Shown: positions 11,107-20,799, numbered from the stretch's first letter. The stretch: 64,000 nt of DNA from Roseiarcus sp963783175 (GCA_963783175.1 CAWANG010000002.1:62001-126000); one strand, 5' to 3'. A program made the numbers and translations. Notes: generated from the sequence alone by a model not told the origin.

Positions 11107-11670
11107 ATGATCTTCGCCCGGTGGCGCGCGCGGCGCGCCAGCAGAGCCGTCATCGAGCAGATTCTTGGCGAGATCGTGGCCGCCGCCCGCCGCCCGGCGC
11201 TCTATCAGGCGCTCGATGCGCCCGACAGGATCGATGGCCGATTCGAGCTTTTGACGCTCCACGCCGGGCTTGTCCTGCGCCGATTTGCGGCGCTGGGCGG
11301 CCTCGCGGACGCCATGGCGCAGGATCTTGTCAACAGCGTCTTCCTTCATTTCGACGACACGCTGCGCGAGATGGGACTGTCGGATATCGCCGTATCGAAG
11401 CGGCTCAAGGCGATGGGGAGCGCCTTCTACGGCCGCAACACTGTCTACGCGGCCGCGCTCGACGAAGGCTCGGCCGCGCGCCTCGCCGAGGCGCTGGCGC
11501 GAAACGTCTATGGCGCGACAGACCCTAACGCCGCGCCGGGCGCGGTCGCGCTCGCCGACTATGTCGCCTCGCTTGACGCGGCCCTGGCGGCAATTCCAAT
11601 GGAGGAGTTCGCGACCGGCCGATTCCAGTTCCCGCCAGGCTCGATAGCGACTGGAGACAATCATGACTGA
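11107..11670 (+). CDS. ubiquinol-cytochrome c chaperone (CBP3-like) family protein
   Basis: 187 residues starting MIFARWRARRASRAVIEQILGEIVAAARRP. The family, related to yeast Cbp3, helps assemble the cytochrome bc1 complex. Recognisable features are the LTLHAGLVLRRF helix, the DAMAQDLVNSVFLHFDDTLREMGLSDIAVSKRLKAMGSAFYGR core and the predominantly helical C-terminus. Length fits bacterial members (170-190 residues). The last bases overlap the start of the DUF177 gene by 8 bases, so the two are translationally coupled; this pair is usual next to bamE in Hyphomicrobiales. Confidence 0.85.
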   Translation: MIFARWRARRASRAVIEQILGEIVAAARRPALYQALDAPDRIDGRFELLTLHAGLVLRRFAALGGLADAMAQDLVNSVFLHFDDTLREMGLSDIAVSKRLKAMGSAFYGRNTVYAAALDEGSAARLAEALARNVYGATDPNAAPGAVALADYVASLDAALAAIPMEEFATGRFQFPPGSIATGDNHD

Positions 11671-12196
11671 GGCAGCGCCGCTCACCCGAATGGTGCGGGT
11701 CGACGCTCTACCACGGGAAGGGCAGACCGTGACCATCGAGGCAAGCCCCGCCGAGCGGGAGGCGCTGGCGTCGCTTTACCAGCTACCCGCCATCGCCGCC
11801 TTGACGGCGACGCTGCGCGTCGAGCCCGCCGGACGCGGGGAAGCGCGGGTGACCGGCGCGGTCCACGGCGAATTCACCCAGATTTGCGTCGTATCGCTCG
11901 AGCCCTTCGCCGCGACCGTCGACGAGCCAGTCGACGTGCGTTTCGCGCCTCAGGCGGAAGCGGATTCGGCCCCCCGGGCGGCGCGCGAAACCCTCACTTT
12001 TTCGCTCGCCGACGAGGACGATCCCGATCCCGTCATCGACGGCAAGATCGACCTCGGGGCGCTCACGGCGGAATTCTTCGCGCTCGGCCTCGACCCCTAT
12101 CCACGCAAGCCCGGCGTCGTCTTTGAGCCGCCGGAAGGGGCAGCCGATCACTCTTTGCCTTTTGCCTCTTTGCGCGGCCGTTTGCGCGATCCGTGA
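11663..12196 (+). CDS. DUF177 (YceD) domain protein
   Basis: 177 residues. YceD/DUF177 proteins are linked to large-subunit rRNA metabolism and normally precede rpmF and/or plsX; the exact activity is not established. Seen here are the N-terminal beta-rich part with LTRMVRVDALPREGQTVTIEA, the VTGAVHGEFTQICVVSLEPFAATVDEPVDVRF core with the single Cys typical of alphaproteobacterial members, the acidic stretch DEDDPDPVIDGKIDLGALTAEFFALGLDPYPRKPG, and a short basic tail. Overlaps the upstream CBP3 gene. plsX follows only after an intervening DUF1097 gene and an opposite-strand DUF4202 gene. Confidence 0.85.
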   Translation: MTEAAPLTRMVRVDALPREGQTVTIEASPAEREALASLYQLPAIAALTATLRVEPAGRGEARVTGAVHGEFTQICVVSLEPFAATVDEPVDVRFAPQAEADSAPRAARETLTFSLADEDDPDPVIDGKIDLGALTAEFFALGLDPYPRKPGVVFEPPEGAADHSLPFASLRGRLRDP

Positions 12197-12365
12197 GCAA
12201 GAATCAGGGGCAAATGATTTTGTTTAAAACAGCCCCGCCCGCCATTGCACATGATTTAGCCACAGACTAACCTAAATTGCCCGAGTCGGCGGCGAGGCGC
12301 CGTTGCCGGGAGCAGGCGCGCGCGATCCGGAGCGAGGAAACGCGGGCCGAAATCGGGAGGGAGCC

Positions 12366-12887
12366 ATGGATCTCATTACTGCATTGGCGGTGAGTATCGG
12401 CGTGCTCGGAGGCATCGCGGCCTTTGTCCTCTTGTCATGGGGGATGGGGCTGCAAATCTGGGTGGCGTTCATCGCCTGGGCGACGTTCTATCACTGTGGC
12501 GGCAAGGAAGCGGGACTCACCAAGGCGCTCACCAATAATATATTTGGCGCCATCATGGCCTTGATCGCACTCCTCCTCATCACTCAAATTCCGCTCGGCG
12601 GCGCGCTCGGCGTTCCGCTTTGGGCAGGGATATGCGTGTTGATAACGGTCTTCATTCTCGTATACGCCGCAAAGGCGCCGATGGTAAGCGACATCCCGGC
12701 AGGCGTGCTCGGATACGCGGCTGTCGCGGGTCTCGCCTTGACGGGCAACAAGCTTGGCGCGATCACCTCCGCCTCGCTCGAGAATCCTTTCATCGTTGGC
12801 GTGATCTCCCTGATCATCGGCGCGGTGCTCGGATACATTTCGCAGAAGATCGCCCTCGCATTGATGGGCAAACAGGCCGCCGCCTGA
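12366..12887 (+). CDS. DUF1097 membrane protein
   Basis: 173 residues from ATG 12366, with GGGAGGG six bases upstream. Five or six hydrophobic segments are visible (for example LITALAVSIGVLGGIAAFVLLSW, AIMALIALLLITQIPLG, GICVLITVFILVYAAKA, NPFIVGVISLIIGAVLGYI), with little soluble sequence. The motif FIAWATFYHCGGK is typical of DUF1097 inner-membrane proteins, whose function is unknown; relatives often sit near transport or urea-related genes. It interrupts the usual DUF177-plsX adjacency. A good hairpin follows about 50 bases after the stop. Confidence 0.75.
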   Translation: MDLITALAVSIGVLGGIAAFVLLSWGMGLQIWVAFIAWATFYHCGGKEAGLTKALTNNIFGAIMALIALLLITQIPLGGALGVPLWAGICVLITVFILVYAAKAPMVSDIPAGVLGYAAVAGLALTGNKLGAITSASLENPFIVGVISLIIGAVLGYISQKIALALMGKQAAA

Positions 12888-12935
12888 CGGTCGTGGTCGA
12901 GGCCGACCGGGACCGGAACGCATGAAGCGATCGGG

Positions 12936-12962
12936 CCCCGAATCTCGAGTGGGGATTCGGGG
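12936..12962 (+). terminator. hairpin after the DUF1097 gene
   Basis: CCCCGAATC at 12936-12944 pairs perfectly with GATTCGGGG at 12954-12962 (9-bp stem, 9-base loop). It stands 49 bases beyond the DUF1097 stop. No strong T-run follows, but the stem is GC-rich. Confidence 0.5.
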
Positions 12963-13140
12963 CGGATCGATCTTGGAATCGAGGTGACGAGCCGGCGCGT
13001 TGTTGCGCGCCGGATGGTGGGATCCATTTTCATTCCCTCGCGCGCCGGATGAGCCCGCCCGAGCGAAGCGCCCGAAGCTGGTCGGCCCTCTGAAGCGGCG
13101 TCGTAAGCGCTTGACGCGATCGGCGGCGGTTTTTGCCCCC

Positions 13141-13746
13141 TCAATCGTCGGACGTGCGGCGGCGATCGCGATCGTGCGCCCTTGAAGCCCGCTGGTAAAG
13201 CGCGAGGACCGGCGCCGGCAGGCCGAAACCAGGCGCCGCCGCGCGGCCGCGAGGCGACATCTTGCGCTGGGTCTTGATCAGGATGTCGAGGACCTTCTCG
13301 TCCGCGTGCTTGGCGGCGAAACTCGCGGCGTAGTAGCGCAGGAACACGAGGCAGGCGACGTCTTCAAGGGTCTGCGCCTCGGCGTCGCTGCGCAACTGCT
13401 CCTTGCGCACGAGCGCGCTTGCGCGGGCGATTCTCGCCTCGTCGTAGCCGCAACTCGTCATGATCTCGGCCACCCGCTCGGCGTGGCGCCGCTTGGCCGC
13501 GTTGCGCCAGGCGATATAGCCGCTCCTGCCGTCGGGATAAGCGCGGCGGGGCGTGACCCAGCGCTCGAGATGCTGCCCGCGCACCGCGATCTGCAAGGCT
13601 TCGGAGGCGTCCGGCGCGAAGGCTGCCAGCGCCTCGCTCATGCGCCGCCCATAGACGAACTCGGCGGGCTCGCCGGCCTCAATTGCGGGATCGCGCGCGT
13701 TGGCGGCGTCGATGGCGCCGAGCGCGCACTGCAGTCGATCGGACAT
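13141..13746 (-). CDS. DUF4202 family protein
   Basis: About 201 residues from the Met of MSDRLQCALGAIDAANARDP. Family hallmarks are FVYGRRMSEAL, the block LQIAVRGQHLERWVTPRRAYPDGRSGYIAWRN, a HAERVAEIMTSCGYDE helix and the acidic/His stretch TLEDVACLVFLRYYAASFAAKHADEKVLDILIKT. The conserved His and Asp/Glu residues suggest a metal-binding HD-like helical fold, but no reaction is known. Length is normal for the family. It is convergent with DUF1097 and divergent from plsX. A longer frame to 13887 adds an unlikely arginine-rich leader. Confidence 0.8.
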   Translation of the reverse strand: MSDRLQCALGAIDAANARDPAIEAGEPAEFVYGRRMSEALAAFAPDASEALQIAVRGQHLERWVTPRRAYPDGRSGYIAWRNAAKRRHAERVAEIMTSCGYDEARIARASALVRKEQLRSDAEAQTLEDVACLVFLRYYAASFAAKHADEKVLDILIKTQRKMSPRGRAAAPGFGLPAPVLALYQRASRAHDRDRRRTSDD

Positions 13747-13910
13747 GAGGAAAAGGGGCGCCGCGTCGTGCTCGCACCTTCGCACGCGCGTCGATCGAGG
13801 AAAAGGCCGAACCATTCGCTCAGGCGTTGCCTTGCCCGGCGAAGCCGCTATTGTCGCGGCCCACGCCGGGCGCCGCCCGGGCAACACTCCCGGGGCGGTC
13901 GGACCAAGGA

Positions 13911-14969
13911 ATGGCGAGCGGCATTCGCATAGCGCTGGACGCGATGGGCGGCGACCACGGGCCGGCCGTCGTCGTGCCTGCGGCGGCGGTCGCGCTCGAG
14001 CGCCGGCCGGACGTCGAGTTTCTCTTCTATGGCGAGGAGAGGGCGATCGGGCCGATTCTCAGTCGTCATGCGAACCTCGCGGCCAAGTCGCGCATTTTTC
14101 ACACCGACGTTGCGGTCAAGATGAGCGACAAGCCGAGCCAGGCCTTGCGCACCGGGCGGCGGGTGTCGTCGATGTGGCAGACGATCGAGGCGGTGAAGTC
14201 GGGCGCAGCCGATTGTGCGGTTTCCGCCGGCAATACCGGCGCCTTGATGGCGATGGCCAAGTTCTGCCTGCATACGATGGCGCCGATCGAGCGGCCGGCG
14301 ATCGCGGCGATGTGGCCGACCCTGCGCGGCGAATCGATCGTGCTCGACGTCGGGGCGACCATCGGCGGCGACGCGCAGCATCTCGTCGATCTGGCGGTGA
14401 TGGGCGCGGCGATGGCGCGAATCGTGTTCGACATCGACAGTCCGACCGTGGGCCTCCTCAACGTCGGCGTCGAGGAGATCAAGGGCGTCGAGGAGGTGAG
14501 GGCGGCGGGCCGGATCCTGCGCGAGGCCAACCTGCCCAACATGCGCTATCAGGGCTTCGTCGAGGGCGACGACCTCGGCAAAGGCGCCGTCGACGTTTTC
14601 GTCACCGAAGGCTTCACCGGCAATATCGCGCTCAAGACCGCCGAGGGCACGGCGAGGCAGCTCGGCCAGTACATCCGCGACGCCATGAACTCGAGCCTCA
14701 TGTCGCAGATCGGCGCCCAGTTCGCGCGCAAGGCGCTCACGGCTTTGCGCGCCAAAATGGCGCCGCGCGCCAGCGGCGGCGTGTTCCTGGGACTTGACGG
14801 CGTCGTCATCAAGGCCCATGGCGGCGCTGACGCCGAGAGCTACGCCGGCGCCGTGGAATTGGGCTATGACATGGTGCGTCAGGAATTACTCGGCAAGATT
14901 CGCGAAATGATGCCCCACGCCAGCGGCTTCCGCCCCGCGCCCGCCCCTTCGCGCGCCGCACGATCCTGA
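13911..14969 (+). CDS. plsX: phosphate acyltransferase PlsX
   Basis: PlsX makes acyl-phosphate from acyl-ACP for the PlsY route of phosphatidic acid synthesis. 352 residues from ATG 13911 with AAGGA directly upstream; the frame extends further 5' but that part is not conserved. Diagnostic stretches: IRIALDAMGGDHGP, AVSAGNTGALMAMAKF, GSIVLDVGAT-type segment (here ESIVLDVGATIGG), VGLLNVGVEEIKG, and FVTEGFTGNIALKTAEG. It is followed 20 bases later by fabH, the conserved plsX-fabH pair. Confidence 0.95.
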   Translation: MASGIRIALDAMGGDHGPAVVVPAAAVALERRPDVEFLFYGEERAIGPILSRHANLAAKSRIFHTDVAVKMSDKPSQALRTGRRVSSMWQTIEAVKSGAADCAVSAGNTGALMAMAKFCLHTMAPIERPAIAAMWPTLRGESIVLDVGATIGGDAQHLVDLAVMGAAMARIVFDIDSPTVGLLNVGVEEIKGVEEVRAAGRILREANLPNMRYQGFVEGDDLGKGAVDVFVTEGFTGNIALKTAEGTARQLGQYIRDAMNSSLMSQIGAQFARKALTALRAKMAPRASGGVFLGLDGVVIKAHGGADAESYAGAVELGYDMVRQELLGKIREMMPHASGFRPAPAPSRAARS

Positions 14970-14989
14970 TCCTGGAACCCACCCCGCTC

Positions 14990-16042
14990 ATGAACCTTGC
15001 CTCCCCTCCGACTCAAGCCCGCCGCTCGCGTCGTCCGGATCCGGACCTCTCCCTAAGCTCCGCTCCCGCCTCGATCCGCTCCTGTGTGCGGGGCGTCGGC
15101 GCGGCGCTGCCGGCGCGCGCGGTGACGAACGCGGAACTGGCGATGAAGGTCGACACGTCGGACGAATGGATCGTTCAGCGCACCGGCATCCGCCAGCGCT
15201 ACGTGGCCGGCGCCGGCGAAACCACATCGTCGCTTGCGACCAGGGCGGCGGAGGCGGCGCTCGCCAACGGCGGCCTCAAGACGGCCGACATCGATCTCAT
15301 CATCGTCGCGACCTCGACGCCCGACCTGACTTTTCCCGCCGTCGCCACCCAGGTCCAGGCCGATCTCGGCATCGTCGAGGGCGCGGCTTTCGACCTCCAG
15401 GCGGTCTGCACCGGCTTCGTCTACGCCGTCGCCACGGCCGACAAGTTCCTGCGCTCCGGCTCGCACAAGCGGGCGCTGGTCATCGGCGCCGAGACCTTCT
15501 CGCGCCTCCTCGATTGGAGCGACCGCACGACCTGCGTCCTGTTCGGCGACGGGGCAGGGGCGATCGTGCTCGAGGCGCGCGACAGCGACGGCCGGCTTGC
15601 CTCGCCCGGCGTGATCGCGTCGCGGCTGCGCGCCGACGGACGGCACCGCTCGAAGCTCTACGTCGACGGCGGGCCCTCGACCACCCAGACGGTCGGGCAT
15701 CTGCGCATGGAGGGCAAGGAAGTGTTCCGTCACGCGGTCGGCATGGTGACCGACGTGATCCAGGGCTGCTTCGCCGACGCTCGCGTGACCGCGGACGAGA
15801 TCGACTGGTTCGTGCCGCACCAGGCCAACCGCCGGATCATCGACGCGACCGCCGACAAGCTCGGCATCGCCCGCGACAAGGTGATCGTCACCGTCGATAG
15901 GCACGGCAACACCTCCGCCGCCTCGATCCCGCTCGCGCTCGACGTCGCGGTCAAGGACGGCCGCATCAAGCCCGGCGACCTGGTGATGCTCGAAGCGATG
16001 GGCGGCGGCTTCACCTGGGGCGCGGCGCTGATCCGCTGGTGA
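14990..16042 (+). CDS. fabH: beta-ketoacyl-ACP synthase III
   Basis: FabH starts type II fatty acid synthesis by condensing acetyl-CoA with malonyl-ACP. 350 residues; the first 28 or so (MNLASPPTQARRSRRP...) exceed the usual length and a later start is possible, but no better Met precedes the conserved core. The catalytic triad is in place: Cys140 in FDLQAVCTGF, His277 in VPHQANRR and Asn307 in RHGNTSAAS. The GGGFTWGA segment at the end is also typical. Probably cotranscribed with plsX. In many related genomes ihfA follows; here a broken ClC channel gene follows instead. Confidence 0.95.
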   Translation: MNLASPPTQARRSRRPDPDLSLSSAPASIRSCVRGVGAALPARAVTNAELAMKVDTSDEWIVQRTGIRQRYVAGAGETTSSLATRAAEAALANGGLKTADIDLIIVATSTPDLTFPAVATQVQADLGIVEGAAFDLQAVCTGFVYAVATADKFLRSGSHKRALVIGAETFSRLLDWSDRTTCVLFGDGAGAIVLEARDSDGRLASPGVIASRLRADGRHRSKLYVDGGPSTTQTVGHLRMEGKEVFRHAVGMVTDVIQGCFADARVTADEIDWFVPHQANRRIIDATADKLGIARDKVIVTVDRHGNTSAASIPLALDVAVKDGRIKPGDLVMLEAMGGGFTWGAALIRW

Positions 16043-16095
16043 GCCGGGCGCCCTCGATCGCGCCTCCTGCGCCTTGAGAGCGAGACCGGGAGCCA

Positions 16096-17437
16096 ATGAC
16101 GGACGGCGAGGGTCATGACGAGGGAAGTCTGCTCGCGCTCGCGCATGCTCGCGCTCGTCGCGCGGCGCGGTTGCGGGGTTTGTCGGAGCGATCTTCCGCC
16201 TCGCGCTCGAGCAGGCGGACCGGCTTCGCAACGCGCTGATCGGATGGGCTCATGGCCAGGAGGCCGTCGGCTTCCTCCTGGTTATCGCGGCTTGCGCAGG
16301 CGCGACCGCAATTGCCGGTTGGCTGGTTCGCCGATACTCCCCCCACGCGGCGGGCAGCGGCATCCCTCATGTCGAAGCCGTTCTGCGCGGCGAGCTTCCG
16401 CCGATCCCGTTTCGCCTGATTCCGGTCAAGTTCTTCGGCGGCCTGCTCGCGATCGGCGCCGGCCTCGCGCTCGGCCGCGAGGGCCCGACCGTCCAGATGG
16501 GCGCGAGCCTCGCTCATCTTGTCGGAAAGATGTTCGGCCGAAGCTGGCCGGACTGCCGGGTGTTGATCGCGGCCGGAGCCGGCGCGGGCCTCGGCACGGC
16601 CTTCAACGCGCCGATCGCCGGCGCCGTTTTCGTCCTCGAGGAATTGGTGCAGCGATTCGAGCGCCGGATCGCCATTGCCGCCCTCGGCGCATCCGCCACC
16701 GCCATCGGGGTCGCGCGCCTGCTGATCGGCGACTCGCCGGACTTCACCGTGAGCGGGCTCGCTTACGGAGACGCGCAAACAAGACCGCTCTATTTCGTCT
16801 TCGGAGCCTTCGCGGGGCTTCTGGCCGTCGCCTATAATCGGTTGCTGCTGGCGACGCGTGCGGCCGCGCGTCGGCTGATCTTTGCGCATGTGGATCTGCG
16901 CGCCGCATTGGTCGGCGTTGGCGGTAGGAGCGCTCGGATGGTTTGCGCCCGGGCCTGGTGGGAGGCGGGGACGAAATCACGCAAGGCGTCCTGACGGGCG
17001 CAACGCCGCTCGCCGCCCTTCCCGCGGCCTTCCTGATCCGATTTGCGCTCGGCGCCGTCTCCTACGCCGCGGGAACGCCGGGCGGCCTGTTTGCTCCCAT
17101 GCTCGTCTTGGGGGCGCAATTCGGGTTCCTGTGCGGAGCCGCCTGCCGCGCGCTGATCCCTTATGTCAATGTTCAGCCCGAGGCGTTTGCGGTCGTCGGC
17201 ATCGCCGCTTTCTTCAGCGGCGTCGTGCGCGCGCCAGTCACCGGCATCGTGCTCGCAACCGAGATGACCGGAAGCGTGTCGATGCTGCTGCCGATGCTCT
17301 GCGCCTGCTCGATGGCCATGCTGGCGGCGGCGCTGTTGAAAGACCCGCCGATCTACGAGTCGCTTCGCGAGCGCGCATTGCCGGCCGACGGAATTCCCGC
17401 CGCTGGGGAATCGAAGAAGGACCACCCGGATAATTGA
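16096..17437 (+). pseudogene. ClC-family chloride channel/antiporter, several frameshifts
   Basis: Pieces in three frames together make one ClC protein. In order: AVAGFVGAIFRLALEQADRL, GSGIPHVEAVL (selectivity loop GSGIP), ALGREGPTVQMG (GREGP), AFNAPIAGAVFVLEE, then after a break near 16925 ALGWFAPG, another break near 16950, GGGDEITQGVLTG, and AAGTPGGLFAPMLVLGAQFG (GxFAP ion-binding motif). The N-terminus also shows a shift near 16175. ClC proteins move Cl- across the inner membrane, often in exchange for protons. At least three single-base changes are needed to restore the frame, more than in neighbouring genes, so it may be a real pseudogene or an error-rich stretch. Confidence 0.75.
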
Positions 17438-17445
17438 GTTTGCCC

Positions 17446-18474
17446 CTAATCGAAGGCGAAGATGCGCTTCCAGTCGTTCTTCATGCTGACGACGATCCAG
17501 CCGTCTTTGTTCGCCTCGTCGTAAAGCTCCGGCGGGAAGCGGCCGACTTTTGTCTCGGGCAGGCCCTGCGCCGGCCCGTAGGCGTATTCGCGCTTGCCGT
17601 CGTCGTGCAGCACGAGCATCGCCAGCCGCGCGCCGTCGCCGGCTTTCGTGTATTCGACATCTGCCGATCGCCGATCGAATTGCCAAACGCGAAATGGGGC
17701 CTGCGTCCGATCATCGAGGTGGATGCCCTCGGGCTTGCCGGCGTTGTCGTCGTTGAGCAGAAGCTTCGGCTCCTTGACGAGGACAGGCCGCCTTCCTGCC
17801 GTATTGATAGCTGACGCCGCCCATGCAGTCCCGACGACCTGCTCGGGCGGAATGCCGTAGACGCGCTCCGAATAGACGCGGACGAAATCCTGCCCGCCGC
17901 CGGTGACGATATACGTGCTGTAGCCGACGCTGCGCAGATATTTGAGAAGCTCGATCTGCGGCTGATAGACGAGTTCGGTGTAGGGCCGTTTCCAGCGCGG
18001 ATCGCGCGCCTCCGCGATCCATTTTGTCGACTTCGTCGCGGAACGCGTCGACATCCATGCCGGTCAGGGTCGCGGCGACGACCTTCAAGAGCGGCATCGA
18101 GGGAGCCTCGCGATTGCTTCGCGGTCGCCGGACAGAACGGTGCGGAACGGCTCGACGTTGCCAAGTTCGGGTTTCTCTTTCACCAGCGCCGGCACGCGAT
18201 CGAAGCAATAGACGAGCTGAGTATAGATCGGATGCTCGACCCACAGCGTGCCGTCCTGGTCGAAGGTCGCGATGCGCTCGGCAAGCGGCACGAAATTGGG
18301 GCTTGCAGCGTCGGTCGTCGCCTGGACGAATTTGACGATCGCCTCCTTGGCCGGCCCGTCGTTCCAGGACGGCAGCGGATCGCTCTGAGCGGTCGCCGGT
18401 GCGGCAAGGGTCACGCTCGCTGCAGTCCCGAGCACGAGCGCGGCGAATTGGCGCCGGTCAAACTCCACGATCAT
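17446..18474 (-). pseudogene. exported HAD-family hydrolase, several frameshifts
   Basis: The 5' part (MIVEFDRRQFAALVLGTAASVTLAAPATAQ) is an export signal, followed by PLPSWNDGPAKEAIVKFVQ and ATFDQDGTLWVEHP, the HAD motif I with the nucleophilic Asp in DQDGT. After breaks near 18100 and 18040 come KRPYTELVYQPQIELLKYLRS, YSTYIVTGGGQDFVR (motif II Thr), a locally garbled stretch near 17810, and LLLNDDNAGKPEGIH with the acidic motif. The C-terminus is MKNDWKRIFAFD. Related proteins are periplasmic phosphatases similar to SerB-like HADs. Four or so indels in 1 kb suggest either an inactive gene or poor local assembly. Confidence 0.7.
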
Positions 18475-18499
18475 CTCCACGAAACCGCCGCAGCCGCAT

Positions 18500-19507
18500 T
18501 TACTCGGCAACGCGCAGGAGCTGTTTGCCCTCGTTCTTGCCTTCGAAGAGCCGCTTCAGCGTCGCCGGCGCGTTCTCGAGACCGAGCTGCACGTCGACCC
18601 GGTTCTTGACCTTGCCCGCCTGCACCCAGCCGGCAAGAGCGCCGATCGCCTCGGCCGCGCGCGGCAGGTAGTCAAGCACGATGAAGCCTTCCATCCGCCC
18701 GCGCTTCGAGATGAGGTTGAGGTAGTTCCTCGGTCCCGGCGGCGGCTCGGCGGCGTCGTAAGCCGCGATCCCGCCGCACAGAACAACTCGTCCCCGCATC
18801 GCGATCCGCGCCAGCGCGGCGTCGAGAATCGGACCGCCGACATTGTCGAAGAAAATGTCGACGCCCTTCGGACACAGCTCCTTGAGGCGCGCTTTCACGT
18901 CCTCCGACTTGTAGTCGATCGCGGCGTCGAAACCAGCCTCGTCGGTCAGCCAGCGGCATTTTTCCGGCCCGCCGGCGATGCCGATCGCGCGGCAGTCCTT
19001 GATCTTGGCGATCTGGCCGACGATCGAGCCCGTCGCGCCGGCGGCGCCGGAGACGACGACGGTCTCGCCTGGAACCGGACGGCCGACGTCGAGGAGGCCG
19101 AAATAGGCGGTGAGGCCGTTCATGCCGAGCGCGCTCATCGCCAGCTCGAGCGACGCCCCTGGCGGCAGCTTGTTGAATTGGCCTTTCGGATTCACCGCGA
19201 CAAAGTCCTGCCAGCCGACGAGGCCGAGCACGATGTCGCCGACCTTGAAGCCGGGACTGTTCGACGTTTCGACCCGGCCGGCGCCGAACGCGCGGACGAC
19301 CTCGCCGGTCTTGACCGCCGGAAGATAGGTATCGCCTGCGAACCAGGCCCGCTGCGCCGGGTCGCAGGAGAGCATCAGGGTGCGCACGAGCACTTCGCCC
19401 TCGCCGGGCGCGGGGACTTCGGTCTCGACGAAGGTGAAGTCGCTGTCCTTGAGCGCTCCCTCCGGACGGCGCGCGAGCAGCCACTGGCGGTTTTTCATTT
19501 TGGTCAT
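18500..19507 (-). CDS. NADP-dependent medium-chain (MDR) oxidoreductase, CurA/prostaglandin-reductase-like
   Basis: 335 residues, MTKMKNRQWLLARRPEGALKDSDF at the N-terminus, the usual start of this subfamily. The catalytic GroES-like domain has VRTLMLSCDPAQRAWF and the Rossmann part has VVSGAAGATGSIVGQIAKIKDCRAIGIAGG, the AxxGxxG nucleotide-binding motif. DIFFDNVGGPILDAALARI and GRVVLCGGIAAYD complete the fold. No zinc-binding cysteines are seen, so it belongs to the zinc-free reductases of alpha,beta-unsaturated ketones or aldehydes. The frame is intact, in contrast to the broken HAD gene just downstream on the same strand. Confidence 0.85.
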   Translation of the reverse strand: MTKMKNRQWLLARRPEGALKDSDFTFVETEVPAPGEGEVLVRTLMLSCDPAQRAWFAGDTYLPAVKTGEVVRAFGAGRVETSNSPGFKVGDIVLGLVGWQDFVAVNPKGQFNKLPPGASLELAMSALGMNGLTAYFGLLDVGRPVPGETVVVSGAAGATGSIVGQIAKIKDCRAIGIAGGPEKCRWLTDEAGFDAAIDYKSEDVKARLKELCPKGVDIFFDNVGGPILDAALARIAMRGRVVLCGGIAAYDAAEPPPGPRNYLNLISKRGRMEGFIVLDYLPRAAEAIGALAGWVQAGKVKNRVDVQLGLENAPATLKRLFEGKNEGKQLLRVAE

Positions 19508-19730
19508 CCCTGGGCGATTTTGACCGCTCTACATAGCATGGCCGGGGCGGCGACAGGGACCGGGCCAGTCTTCGGGAATACTTTGACGCCCGCATGACGG
19601 GCGACAGCTTTAAGCCGCTATATGCCGGCTGCGATTGATGGCGCGCCTTAACGGGGATTCGCCGCTGAGGCCCGTGCGCGCCTATTTACGGCGTATCGTC
19701 TCAGCCGGTTGCCGCCGATACATTTGACGA

Positions 19731-20248
19731 TTACGTGATGGATGACGGATCGACAACGTCGGTGAATATGGGAGTTGTTCCGAATCCGTCCACGACAGAG
19801 ACTTGGGTGTCGGTCGGTCCTGTGAAGTCCCTGCCGCTAAACTCGGACGAAAGTTGATATTTGCCGGATACCGGAGCGACGAACTCATACGAGGCGATCT
19901 CACCATTCGGGCCGGGATGGAAGCCGGCCTGACCGGGCAACAAGACAACGGTGCCGCAGCTGCAGGGCCACTCCCCGGTCGACGTGTTATGCGAATCCCC
20001 CGGCGTACCTAAAACCTCAGTCTGAAGATTGACCCAACCCTTAGCGCGCCCGATCCGCTGCTGGAAGTGGCGGGCGTGAAGTTCGGGAACTCGACGAACC
20101 CGCCCGCGGTATAAACTCCGTAAAACCATACGGGGCCTTGGGCGCTGCTGAACTCGTTTGCCAAATTATAGGTCCCGGCGTCCGCCGCGTCCATGGAGAG
20201 GCCGGCGGCCGCAGCACAAATCAAAGCTCCTTGGATCAGACCTCGCAT
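19731..20248 (-). pseudogene. secreted beta-rich protein of unknown function, frame broken
   Basis: The 5' piece has a signal peptide (GLIQGALICAAAAGLSMDAADA) and then GTYNLANEFSSAQGPVWFYGVYTAGGFVEFPNF. After a shift near 20045 the 3' piece reads GWVNLQTEVLGTPGD, VVLLPGQAGFHPGPNGEIASYEFVAPVSGKYQLSS and FSGRDFTGPTDTQVSVVDGFG. Together this looks like the family of secreted proteins with an N-F-S-x-x-Q-N-P-x-G-x-W-x-Y-G type opening and an HPGPNG / W-A-P beta sandwich, often found with PEP-CTERM tails. The end after VVDPSSIT may itself be out of frame. Function unknown. Confidence 0.5.
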
Positions 20249-20322
20249 TTTGCTGCGCTCCGAACTGAAGGAACGACAATCCCATAGAGGGAAGCCGTGA
20301 CAATCTTAAAAGATCGCGCGGC

Positions 20323-20799
20323 TCAAAAGAATGCGCCGTGCCCGATCCAATACGCCAGCGCCTGCGTGAGCTGCGCCACGCGGTCGTGATTGGACTGTTC
20401 AATCATCGTTTGGGCAATGGGATTGGTATAGAAGCTGGTTGTCGCCCGCACCGGAATCTGCTGGCCGTCGATGATCGCAACGCCGAGGATGTTGTCGAGG
20501 GACGCGGATGCGTGCAGCATTTCTCCGGTCGGTGGCCCCAAAGTGAGATAGTCGATCCGCACGACGAGCGGCGCGCCATTGCGCGTCATCCGGCCCGCCA
20601 GGGCTTGCGACAGTTGGATCGGCAGTTCCCGCTCAACCCACGCGGCGGTCGGATCGCCGGCGTTGGCGCGCAACGGCGAAACGTCGACCCGAACGTCGCG
20701 GAAGGTAGCGCCTGATTCGGCGAGCGCGCTTTGAGCCGCAGCCGCCACGACTACGGCGAAGACTCCGGCGAACGCCGCTTTGGAAATCCAGTTCGACAT
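20323..20799 (-). CDS. exported protein of unknown function
   Basis: About 158 residues from the Met of MSNWISKAAFAGVFAVVVAAAAQSALAES, a clean Sec signal peptide with an ALA-type cleavage site. The mature protein has a regular alpha/beta pattern (TFRDVRVDVSPLRAN, PIQLSQALAGRM, GAPLVVRIDYLTLGP, LDNILGVAIIDGQQIPVRATTSFY) and ends IGHGAFF. I do not recognise a family; it resembles small periplasmic proteins with a DUF4136/lipoprotein-like fold. RBS-like CGGAGGC precedes the start closely. Same strand as the broken secreted gene just downstream. Confidence 0.65.
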   Translation of the reverse strand: MSNWISKAAFAGVFAVVVAAAAQSALAESGATFRDVRVDVSPLRANAGDPTAAWVERELPIQLSQALAGRMTRNGAPLVVRIDYLTLGPPTGEMLHASASLDNILGVAIIDGQQIPVRATTSFYTNPIAQTMIEQSNHDRVAQLTQALAYWIGHGAFF

